Notes under the pieces: model-generated
Database searches by the model: none
What the model saw: only the letters and a program-made list of their open reading frames with translations
What the model was told of the DNA's origin: nothing
NCBI GenBank assembly: GCA_947462695.1
Contig: CANHQC010000080.1
Span: 1-8,063, forward strand
Direction of reading: 5' to 3'
DNA from: Flavobacteriales bacterium
GTDB lineage: Bacteria; Bacteroidota; Bacteroidia; Flavobacteriales_D; Crocinitomicaceae
Length of the DNA: 8,063 nt
Program-made: the position numbers and the translations under genes
Shown: piece by piece, positions 1 through 6,547 of the stretch
Layout of the letters: every line of letters begins with the position of its first letter
How positions within the stretch are numbered: position 1 is the first letter of the stretch

Positions 1-1227
1 CTGATTTACTTCTTGTTTGAGTATGGAGGTGAAGGGAAACAACGCTGGAATGTACTCATTACTGACCCGATGCACATCATGGCCAAACGAATTACGCTTG
101 GTACAGAGAAAGACGTAAACTATACGTTTATTTCCAGTTATGTGGAATTAGAAGAATTCCGAGATAATCCCAATTACCAATCGTATGATGCGCTCGTTGA
201 GATCAATGAAAAGATCCTCAACAATAAAACAGCATTTGTTTTTTACCGTGAAAAACCAACTGTTCGGATGCAAACTAAAGTTCAATACCATGTTGAACGG
301 CGAATTGAAGAAGTGATGATTGAGGAATTCACCTCGCTATCTGTCCGTAAATTCAGGGAAATAAAACAGCCACTGAATATGGCATTCAGAGATGTGTATG
401 ATCCAATGGATGAAGCTTCGGACATTCGGGGTTGGGTGGGGTATTTTTATGGAGCCCTCATCTTCTTTTTTATCTTTTTATTCGGCATGACGATATTGCG
501 AAGCGTGACGCAAGAGAAAAGTAACCGTATTGTTGAGGTACTTCTTGCTAGTGTTTCGCCTCGCGCATTAATGGCCGGTAAAATTATCGGAATAGGAATG
601 GCCGCATTTTTACAATTTGCACTTTGGAGTGGTGTGATTGCTATTGGACTTTTTGTACTTCGAACATGGGTTTTTCCTGATGCACTTGATGCGTCCACTA
701 TGGATGTGCTTCAATTGGCAAAAGAACAAACACAACTCAATGAATTATATGTAGCCAAAGAGTACAATGATTTCGTTTCATTGATATATGATCGCGTCAA
801 TTTTACGGTCATGACTAGCTACTTTTTAGTGTTTTTTGTAGCCGGTTATTTGTTTTATGGGGCATTTTTTGCTGCTGTAGGCGCAACTTCAGGCTCTGAA
901 AATGACGGTCAACAATTCGTTATTCCATTGATTATGATCCTTTGTTTTGCGCTGTATGCTGGTTATTCAGTGGTGAATTTTCCAGAAAGTTCATTCGCAA
1001 CAATCGCTCATTATTTGCCTTTTACTTCTCCAGTAGTTGTCTTAGTGAAGTTGGCTCAAGGTTATGAACCTGGACAAGGTTATCTCTTGTATATTTCATT
1101 GATTGTATTACTTTTTTCAGCGTTTCTCATGTTGTTGATTGCCGGTCGATTGTATAAAAATGGTATCTTACAGTATGGCCATCGCGTTAAGTTGAGTTTG
1201 ATCTTGCGTTGGCTACGAAAACGGTAA
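1..1227 (+). CDS. ABC-2 type transporter permease (NatB-like), 5' end cut off by window
   Basis: Membrane-spanning subunit of an ABC transporter, probably an exporter of the NatB/ABC-2 group, acting in the inner membrane with an ATPase that is not in the window. The frame is open from base 1 (408 codons visible). A TTG at 13 could be read as a start, but the first transmembrane helix expected in this family is missing, so the true start should lie upstream, by my estimate some 40 codons. Visible order by window codon: an extracytoplasmic domain (about 10-140), then hydrophobic segments near 146-166, 194-220, 272-294, 307-326 and 361-384. The family signature SNRIVEVLLASVSP (174-187), followed by LMAGKIIGIG, is the strongest evidence. 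The C-terminus is basic (WLRKR). The next gene starts 2 nt after the stop, so the two are probably co-transcribed. The substrate cannot be told from the sequence. Confidence 0.9.
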   Translation: MIYFLFEYGGEGKQRWNVLITDPMHIMAKRITLGTEKDVNYTFISSYVELEEFRDNPNYQSYDALVEINEKILNNKTAFVFYREKPTVRMQTKVQYHVERRIEEVMIEEFTSLSVRKFREIKQPLNMAFRDVYDPMDEASDIRGWVGYFYGALIFFFIFLFGMTILRSVTQEKSNRIVEVLLASVSPRALMAGKIIGIGMAAFLQFALWSGVIAIGLFVLRTWVFPDALDASTMDVLQLAKEQTQLNELYVAKEYNDFVSLIYDRVNFTVMTSYFLVFFVAGYLFYGAFFAAVGATSGSENDGQQFVIPLIMILCFALYAGYSVVNFPESSFATIAHYLPFTSPVVVLVKLAQGYEPGQGYLLYISLIVLLFSAFLMLLIAGRLYKNGILQYGHRVKLSLILRWLRKR

Positions 1228-1229
1228 CG

Positions 1230-2123
1230 ATGAGAAAAGGAGTGATTGATCTTGGAACCAATACGTTCAATTTATTGATCGCAGATGTCTTCGATCACTA
1301 CTTTGAAGTCGTTCACTCTGCTAAAAATGGCGTAGCGCTTGGTATGGGAGGAATCAATCAGTCCATTATTACCGAAGACGCAATTGTGCGTGCGTTAATC
1401 GCCTTGACGGATTTCAAAACGGCGTGTGATGAGTGCCATGTAGATTGCATACACGCTTTCGGTACCTCCGCTATTCGCGATGCTTCCAATTCAACTGAAT
1501 TTATTCAGCGGGTGAAAGAACAAACAGGAATAAGCGTTGAAATCATTGACGGAACAAAAGAAGCAGAACTCATCTATTATGGAGTGAAGTGGACGTACAA
1601 TTTTGAAGAGCCTGCAGTAATTATGGATATTGGAGGAGGGAGTACCGAGTTTATTTTTTCTGATAAACATGGAATTCGTGAATTGATCAGTCTTAATATT
1701 GGCGTATCGCGCATTTTTCAAGAGTTTACATTCAACGATCCACTTTCTGCTGAGGATGTAAAAAGGGTAGAGCAATGGCTGGAGACAAAATCAAATGGTT
1801 TTTTCGATAACAAAAAGGAAGATTGTCTTCTAGGTGCTTCAGGAAGTTTTGAAACGTTTTATGAATTGATGTACAACGTGCCTTACCCGGTATCATTTGG
1901 CACTGAAGAACTGAATATAAATGAATTGAAAGACTCGCTTAAAGAGATCATTTCATCAACACAAAAAGAGCGGGATGAAAACCAATGGATAATTCCCATA
2001 CGCAAGAAAATGGCTCCCATTGCGGCAATTAAAACCAATTGGATCATGCAAAAATTGCAGACAAAACGCGTGTTGATTTCGCCATTCTCACTAAAAGAAG
2101 GTGCCTTGACTTACGCTATCTGA
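1230..2123 (+). CDS. Ppx/GppA-family phosphatase (exopolyphosphatase or pppGpp phosphohydrolase)
   Basis: Cytoplasmic enzyme of the ASKHA-fold Ppx/GppA family, which releases terminal phosphate from polyphosphate or converts pppGpp to ppGpp. The protein has 297 residues, matching a stand-alone two-lobe Ppx core of about 300; the C-terminal domain of E. coli Ppx/GppA is absent. Visible motifs: phosphate-1 loop DLGTNTFNLLIADV (7-20), GTSAIRDA (78-85), GTKEAELIYYGV (109-119 region) with the EAE that should carry the catalytic glutamate, and phosphate-2 loop DIGGGSTEF (133-141). A late glycine loop, GASGSFETF (202-210), is also typical. I chose the ATG at 1230 over an upstream in-frame TTG at 1209 because family members begin only a few residues before the DLGTNT motif and because 1209 would overlap the preceding gene. 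Whether polyphosphate or pppGpp is the substrate cannot be decided from sequence. It lies between a transporter permease and a sigma-54 regulator, probably in one transcript. Confidence 0.92.
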   Translation: MRKGVIDLGTNTFNLLIADVFDHYFEVVHSAKNGVALGMGGINQSIITEDAIVRALIALTDFKTACDECHVDCIHAFGTSAIRDASNSTEFIQRVKEQTGISVEIIDGTKEAELIYYGVKWTYNFEEPAVIMDIGGGSTEFIFSDKHGIRELISLNIGVSRIFQEFTFNDPLSAEDVKRVEQWLETKSNGFFDNKKEDCLLGASGSFETFYELMYNVPYPVSFGTEELNINELKDSLKEIISSTQKERDENQWIIPIRKKMAPIAAIKTNWIMQKLQTKRVLISPFSLKEGALTYAI

Positions 2124-2178
2124 CGTCAACATCGTTGGATTGGTTGATTCTTTTTACTTTCGTACAAAACAATCCAGC

Positions 2179-3348
2179 ATGTCCAAAATATTAATTATCG
2201 ATGACGAACGCGCAATCAGAAGAGCATTGCGTGAAATATTTGAATTCGAACAATTTGAAGTCGATGAAGCAGAAAATGGCAAGCAAGGTTTGGAAAAAGC
2301 CTTAGCTCAGTCCTACGATATCATTTTTTGCGACATCAAAATGCCAGAATTAGATGGAATGGAGGTCCTGGAGGGAATAACAAAGGCAAACATCGATGTA
2401 CCGGTAATCATGATTAGTGGTCACGGAAATATTGAAACAGCTGTGCAAGCTATTCGCAATGGTGCATTCGATTTTATTGAAAAGCCATTAGACTTGAATC
2501 GTATTTTGGTAACCATTCGCAATGCGCGAGATAAATCGGTACTAGTTGAAGAAACCAAGCAGTTGAAAACGACTGTAAAACGATTTAAAGGAAGTTCAAT
2601 CATTGGTGAAACTGAACCAATCATTCATATAAAGGAGATGATTGAAAAAGTCGGTCCATCGGATGCGCGTGTGCTTATTACAGGCGAAAACGGAACAGGT
2701 AAGGAGCTCGTTGCACGTTCCCTACATGATTATTCGAATCGAAAGAAAATGTCCTTTATTGAAGTGAATTGTGCGGCCATTCCAGCTGAATTGATTGAAA
2801 GCGAATTGTTTGGACATGAAAAAGGTGCGTTTACATCTGCTGTAAAGGACAAAAAAGGAAAGTTTGAATTAGCTTCTGGAGGTACATTGTTTTTAGATGA
2901 AATCGGAGATATGTCTGCCTCGGCTCAAGCAAAAGTGCTTCGTGCGTTGCAAGAAAATGTTATTCAACGTGTAGGTGGTGAACGCGATATAAAAGTCGAT
3001 TGCCGAGTAGTTGCTGCGACAAATAAAGATTTACGGAAAGAAATTGCCGAAGGACGGTTTAGAGAAGATTTATACCACCGATTGGCCGTTATTTTGATTC
3101 ATGTTCCTTCCCTAAACGATCGAAGAGAAGATATTCCCTTGTTGGCGGATCATTTCATGACGTTGATTTGTGCTGAACATGGTATTCCAAGAAAGTCATT
3201 TACCGAAGATGCTATGGAGGCATTGAAATTGATCAACTGGACGGGTAATATCCGTGAGTTACGAAACATTGTCGAGCGATTAATTATCTTGGGTGGACAA
3301 TCGATTTCATCGCAAGAAGTTCAAACGTTCGCTAATCCCAATATATAA
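2179..3348 (+). CDS. NtrC-family sigma-54-interacting response regulator without DNA-binding domain
   Basis: Response regulator that should activate RNA polymerase-sigma-54 by ATP hydrolysis when phosphorylated. It has 389 residues from ATG 2179; a TTG at 2140 is in frame, but MSKILIIDDE is the usual receiver start. Receiver domain 1-120: acidic pair D8/D9, phospho-acceptor D52 (CDIKMPELDG), S80 and K102 (EKPLD). AAA+ domain about 138-375: Walker A GENGTGKE (169-176), loop L1 GAFTSA (216-221), Walker B GGTLFLDEIGD (234-244), RFREDLYHRL (293-302), sensor II GNIRELRN (356-363). The protein ends 26 residues after sensor II (FANPNI), so the C-terminal Fis-type helix-turn-helix of NtrC (usual length about 450-470) is missing. 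The convergent neighbour's stop lies 4 nt away, leaving no room for it. The L1 loop reads GAFTSA instead of the canonical GAFTGA. From memory, Flavobacteriia have a conserved group with this ending and loop, so I read it as intact. No histidine kinase is in the window. Confidence 0.93.
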   Translation: MSKILIIDDERAIRRALREIFEFEQFEVDEAENGKQGLEKALAQSYDIIFCDIKMPELDGMEVLEGITKANIDVPVIMISGHGNIETAVQAIRNGAFDFIEKPLDLNRILVTIRNARDKSVLVEETKQLKTTVKRFKGSSIIGETEPIIHIKEMIEKVGPSDARVLITGENGTGKELVARSLHDYSNRKKMSFIEVNCAAIPAELIESELFGHEKGAFTSAVKDKKGKFELASGGTLFLDEIGDMSASAQAKVLRALQENVIQRVGGERDIKVDCRVVAATNKDLRKEIAEGRFREDLYHRLAVILIHVPSLNDRREDIPLLADHFMTLICAEHGIPRKSFTEDAMEALKLINWTGNIRELRNIVERLIILGGQSISSQEVQTFANPNI

Positions 3349-3352
3349 GTAA

Positions 3353-4702
3353 CTAGTTGTTTAGAACAATTCTTTCTCGAATGAATTGACCACCTGTAGC
3401 TAATTGGAGGATATAAACTCCAGAACTAAATTCGGTTAAATTAAGGGCTAATTCTTTGTCTGTTGAATGAAGTGTTTTTAGAATTGTTCCATTTAACTGG
3501 TAGATAGCAACCGAAGTAATGGGTTCAGCTGAACGAATATAAACTAAACCTGAACTTGGGTTTGGAAAAACAGTGGTGCTTTTCATTTCGGTGACATCAA
3601 GTGCCGCTGTCGAATTACTTGTAACACTCGTTTTTGGATCTCCCACAATCACAGCTTGCCACGACAAATTAGGCTCCGACATGTAAAAACTCTCAGCTAG
3701 ATTGTAATTGTTAATAGGATCTAAATAGCGATTGTGTAGTATTTCTGTATTTAAAAGTTGTGAAAAATAGATACAGTCGACATTACCATAAGCGCCCGTG
3801 CATCCCTCCTTAATAAGGTCGGCAATGAGAATAAAGTTTTGGGGATTTAATGAGTTGTTAAATGTATATGCAGAACTGCAGGTAGACATTGATCCAATAG
3901 ATCCATTCGTCCATGTATAATTCAACGAGATATCTGACAAAGGACCATTCCCTCCATATACATAGGAGAAGACGTTTTGTTGGTTAGTAACGGGAGTTGA
4001 ATTGTCGGTCTCTAATAATGCATTCCAATTGTTCGAAACCAAATAGTTATAGGTCGGTTGGAGGTAAAAGTTCAGGAAAAAAGAAGTGTCTCCTATTGTT
4101 GAAACATTCATATCAACAATTGCTTGAGAAGATAGCGGGTTAATGCCTGTTAACGGTCCACTTCTATCAATTAAACTGAATACATCTTGCGCTGTGTAAC
4201 CATCTAAACGGGTAACTAAATAAATCCCTGAATTGGCTTTTGAAAAATGTTGAGTTGCGTTGTATATAGGGTTGGAGGTAGACCCATTCAGGCCAATTTT
4301 ATTTGAAAAAGTTCCTAAAATCAATGTGAGTTCGGAGTCGAATGACGCACAGGATTTATCTATATTGGTAGATGCCACGCACTCACTATCTATTCTTAAT
4401 GGCAGTCCTTTGGTTGTTACCAGGTAATTAATTGAGTTAATGAGGTCATTAGCAATCAAATAATCCTCAATTTGTGCGCGAATCAGTTCAAATTGGAGAC
4501 TGTCGATGTCCTCAGTGGTTGGGGCAGAGACATGAATAATATTCTCGTTAGGAATGTTACGTGCATTTTGAAAATAGTCTCCAATGCTTATTGAGGTAGG
4601 GCTATTGTCATTAACAATTACTGCCACATCAGTATAATCGATAGATTGACCAAAAACAACGCTACTTGAAAGAACAAAAAGGGTTAAAAAAAAGGATTTC
4701 AT
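3353..4702 (-). CDS. Secreted TIGR03790-like protein with T9SS type A sorting domain
   Basis: Predicted secreted or surface-attached protein of 449 residues; function unknown. A signal peptide covers about 1-18 (MKSFFLTLFVLSSSVVFG, likely cut before QS). The main domain (about 22-360) resembles the uncharacterised TIGR03790 family: an opening like DVAVIVNDNSPTSISIGDYF, then RNIPNENI, YLVTTKGLPLRI (93-104), and near the end a SWQAVIVGDPK segment (347-357) typical of the family. The C-terminal 75 residues (from about 375: STTVFPNPSSGLVYI, then YQLNGT and SSGVYILQL) form a type IX secretion type A sorting domain, which directs export through the outer membrane and is normally removed. Cysteines occur at 108, 118, 275, 301 and 310. 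The start at 4702 is fixed by the signal peptide, with TAA immediately before the ATG and no Shine-Dalgarno. Family assignment is from remembered motif patterns; the T9SS domain is more certain than the TIGR03790 call. Confidence 0.85.
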   Translation of the reverse strand: MKSFFLTLFVLSSSVVFGQSIDYTDVAVIVNDNSPTSISIGDYFQNARNIPNENIIHVSAPTTEDIDSLQFELIRAQIEDYLIANDLINSINYLVTTKGLPLRIDSECVASTNIDKSCASFDSELTLILGTFSNKIGLNGSTSNPIYNATQHFSKANSGIYLVTRLDGYTAQDVFSLIDRSGPLTGINPLSSQAIVDMNVSTIGDTSFFLNFYLQPTYNYLVSNNWNALLETDNSTPVTNQQNVFSYVYGGNGPLSDISLNYTWTNGSIGSMSTCSSAYTFNNSLNPQNFILIADLIKEGCTGAYGNVDCIYFSQLLNTEILHNRYLDPINNYNLAESFYMSEPNLSWQAVIVGDPKTSVTSNSTAALDVTEMKSTTVFPNPSSGLVYIRSAEPITSVAIYQLNGTILKTLHSTDKELALNLTEFSSGVYILQLATGGQFIRERIVLNN

Positions 4703-4875
4703 TTAGGAAAATAAAAAAATTAACAACAGTGGCATCAAACGATACCTTTCATTCAATATTTCATTACTTGAGCAATTTAACAAGTATGAAAAACGAAAGG
4801 AATAATAAATGCACAAAATGGTGTCGATCAATCAGTTTTAAAAACAGTCAAAACGGTAAGCTGCAGCGCGATTTT

Positions 4876-5691
4876 TTACGTCATAAAACTTAACTGTCCT
4901 GAATGGCCAGTTGAGGTACTGTCAATCGTCATCATTGGAATGTGCAGTTCATTCATGATGAGGTGTTGGACGAACTTGTCAGAAAACGCATAGAAAGTAT
5001 TTTGATAGAACGTTGCCGCAATCATATCTATTTCGTTGTTTGCACAGTATTGAATTAAGTTTTCATCAAAATGCTTACGCTCCAATAGTTCAATCTTAAA
5101 ATTGACTTTTTCGCTTGTTAGGAATTCTTTACAAAGCAGCATATTCATGCTCACTTTTTTCTTCAATAATGGGTCGCTGTGTTTTCCACCGATCAAGATA
5201 ATCTCGGCATCAAAGAACTTAGCAATTTGGCTTGAAGTTTTAACTATTTGAATGCTTTCCCTTTCAAGATCAATAGTCATGACGATCCTATTAATCGCTC
5301 GGTATATCGTTTCCTCTTGCACAATAAGAAGTGGAATTTTACTGCTCTCAACCACGCGAAGCGCATAACTTCCAAACACTTTTTGCACTCCTTTTTCTCC
5401 ATGCGTTCCCATGATAATAAGATCGGCGGAAAGCGATTCGGAAATTGTGCCTATATCAGTAAGGTAATTTCCAACAACTATAGCTGTTTCAATTGCAGTG
5501 TTAAAGTTACTTTCGCTGATAAATTTCGCTATATGCTCATTTGCATCGTTGATTTCGCTCTCTTTACTGACGACATGCAAAAGTGTAATCTTCGCATTTA
5601 TCTTGGAAGAAAATCCAATGGCGTATTCCACTGCACGCACCGCAGCTTTGGTAAAATCAACCGGAACGACAATCACAAACGATGTAGACAT
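4876..5691 (-). CDS. Universal stress protein, tandem UspA domains (paralogue 1)
   Basis: Cytoplasmic universal stress protein of 271 residues with two Usp domains in one chain. Domain 1 (about 1-125) opens with VVPVDFTKAAVRAVEYA and ITLLHVV. It carries the nucleotide-loop motif GTHG (95-98) followed by GS at 107-108, then RVVESSKIPLLIV. The spacer between the GTHG and GS glycines is 8 residues where ATP-binding Usps have 9. Domain 2 (about 133-257) begins with INRIVMTIDLERES and keeps the fold pattern (DAEIILIGG, IDMIAATFYQ, LHIPMMTI) but has no GxxG loop, so it probably does not bind ATP. A 14-residue tail contains GHSGQ, similar to the tail of the paralogue at 6548-7369. It is transcribed away from the repeat element upstream. 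A weak TAnnTTTG-like box (TAATCTTG, 5713-5720 minus strand) precedes it, but no -33 element is visible. The exact role (signalling, chaperone-like or other) is unknown. Confidence 0.9.
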   Translation of the reverse strand: MSTSFVIVVPVDFTKAAVRAVEYAIGFSSKINAKITLLHVVSKESEINDANEHIAKFISESNFNTAIETAIVVGNYLTDIGTISESLSADLIIMGTHGEKGVQKVFGSYALRVVESSKIPLLIVQEETIYRAINRIVMTIDLERESIQIVKTSSQIAKFFDAEIILIGGKHSDPLLKKKVSMNMLLCKEFLTSEKVNFKIELLERKHFDENLIQYCANNEIDMIAATFYQNTFYAFSDKFVQHLIMNELHIPMMTIDSTSTGHSGQLSFMT

Positions 5692-5750
5692 AGAAAATGT
5701 GTTTTAGCACTGCAAGATTACTAATTTCTGAGGGATTCTTGGTCATTTTT

Positions 5751-5860
5751 GGTTTTGGGCTTATAGCTTTAGGCGATAGGCTATAAGCGAGATGCTAGCC
5801 TACAGCTTAATGCCTACAGCCTAAAGCCCACAGCTTAAAGCCTATAACTAAACCAAAACC
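5751..5860. repeat. Intergenic repeat element with inverted ends, hairpin and 14-bp tandem units
   Basis: A 110-bp low-complexity element between the divergently transcribed Usp gene and msrA. It is bounded by perfect 8-bp inverted repeats, GGTTTTGG (5751-5758) and CCAAAACC (5853-5860). The left half forms a hairpin with a 9-bp perfect stem, GCTTATAGC (5759-5767) and GCTATAAGC (5780-5788), around a 12-nt loop. The right half is a tandem array of 14-bp units (separate entry). The left half read on the minus strand is built of similar words (GCCTATCGCCTAAA), so the whole element has rough dyad symmetry. It encodes no plausible protein. It may be one copy of a dispersed REP- or MITE-like family; other copies cannot be sought in this window. 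Confidence 0.75.
5798..5853 (+). repeat. Four imperfect 14-bp tandem units
   Basis: The units are GCCTACAGCTTAAT (5798-5811), GCCTACAGCCTAAA (5812-5825), GCCCACAGCTTAAA (5826-5839) and a more diverged GCCTATAACTAAAC (5840-5853). The first three differ from the consensus GCCTACAGCTTAAA at one position each. The array ends 40 nt before the msrA start codon, so it lies in or next to the region where the msrA promoter must be. Confidence 0.8.
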
Positions 5861-5893
5861 CCACTAAGTTGTTTTACTAGTAAATAACACGTC

Positions 5894-6547
5894 ATGAAAA
5901 GAAATCGCTTCTTCAGCTTACTCACCATAATATGCACCGTTTGCGCAGTTCATTTAACGTCCTGTGGTCAGCGTCAGGTAAAACAAAAACAAATTCAACC
6001 GGTAAATATTGCTGCGAGCGATACGATTACATTGGGCGGTGGTTGTTTCTGGTGTATTGAAGCCGTTTTTGAGCGCATGAATGGAGTTAGCTCAGTTGAA
6101 TCTGGTTACGCCGGCGGAAAATTACCAAAGCCTTCGTACGAACAAGTGTGTACCGGAAGAACTGGGTATACGGAAGTTGTTCAGCTCGTGTACGATACAA
6201 CAAAAGTGAATTTGGCAACCATTTTACAAGCATTTTTTACTGTCCACGATCCTACAACGCTGAATCGTCAGGGTGCAGATGTTGGTCCGCAATACAGATC
6301 AGCCATTTTTTACCATTCTGCTATGCAACAGCTATTGTCGAAAAAAATTATAGCTGAACTTGATGCCTCAAAGGCTTACGATAACAAGATAGTCACAGCC
6401 GTTGAACCTATCATTAATTATTTCTCTGCGGAAGGATACCACCAAGATTACTACGATAACAATTCATCGGCACCTTATTGCCAATTTGTGGTTCAACCAA
6501 AAGTGGAGAAATTCGAAAAGGTATTTAAAGCCTATTTAAAAGAGTAA
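5894..6547 (+). CDS. msrA: Peptide-methionine (S)-S-oxide reductase MsrA, predicted lipoprotein
   Basis: Reduces the S-epimer of methionine sulfoxide in proteins or free methionine; 217 residues. The N-terminus is a lipoprotein signal: MKRNR, a hydrophobic stretch, then lipobox LTSC with C24 as the lipidated cysteine. The enzyme should therefore sit in the periplasm or be anchored in the cell envelope. Catalytic motif GGGCFWC (48-54) gives the sulfenic-acid cysteine C51, with C54 beside it and E56 in the usual place. Further family motifs: GYAGG (71-75), TEVVQLVYD (93-101), HDPTTLNRQGADVGPQYRSAIFY (118-140) and EGYHQDYY (180-187). A C-terminal C196 (APYCQF) is a candidate resolving cysteine. 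No MsrB domain is fused and no msrB is adjacent. The start is fixed by the signal peptide; no Shine-Dalgarno is seen. It sits between two Usp genes on the other strand, consistent with an oxidative-stress setting (inference). Its stop codon abuts that of the downstream convergent Usp gene. Confidence 0.96.
   Translation: MKRNRFFSLLTIICTVCAVHLTSCGQRQVKQKQIQPVNIAASDTITLGGGCFWCIEAVFERMNGVSSVESGYAGGKLPKPSYEQVCTGRTGYTEVVQLVYDTTKVNLATILQAFFTVHDPTTLNRQGADVGPQYRSAIFYHSAMQQLLSKKIIAELDASKAYDNKIVTAVEPIINYFSAEGYHQDYYDNNSSAPYCQFVVQPKVEKFEKVFKAYLKE

Noticed and set aside
447..698. Minus-strand open frame of 83 codons
   Set aside because: It lies wholly inside the permease gene, and its translation is low in recognisable motifs; a shadow of the coding strand.
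1209..1229. TTG start for the Ppx/GppA gene
   Set aside because: It would add seven residues overlapping the permease gene; ATG 1230 places the DLGTNT motif at the usual distance from the start.
2121..2128. Perfect palindrome TGACGTCA overlapping the ppx-family stop codon
   Set aside because: An 8-bp palindrome is expected by chance at this window size and no second copy stands near a promoter.
2140..2178. TTG start for the response regulator
   Set aside because: It adds 13 residues unlike any receiver domain; ATG 2179 gives the standard MSKILIIDDE start.
4666..4893. Plus-strand open frame of 75 codons across the gap between the secreted-protein and Usp genes
   Set aside because: It overlaps the start of one gene and the end of another, is Lys/Asn-rich and has no domain pattern.
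5713..5720. TAATCTTG on the minus strand as a promoter for the first Usp gene
   Set aside because: One mismatch to TAnnTTTG and no -33 element at the proper spacing; too weak to list as a feature.
5248..5724. Plus-strand open frame of 158 codons
   Set aside because: It is antisense to the Usp gene, whose Usp motifs are clear; its product is Cys/Asn/Lys-rich without any family pattern.
6528..6545. TTAAAGCCTAT at the end of msrA as another copy of the upstream repeat
   Set aside because: Only an 11-base match within coding sequence; more likely chance than a repeat unit.
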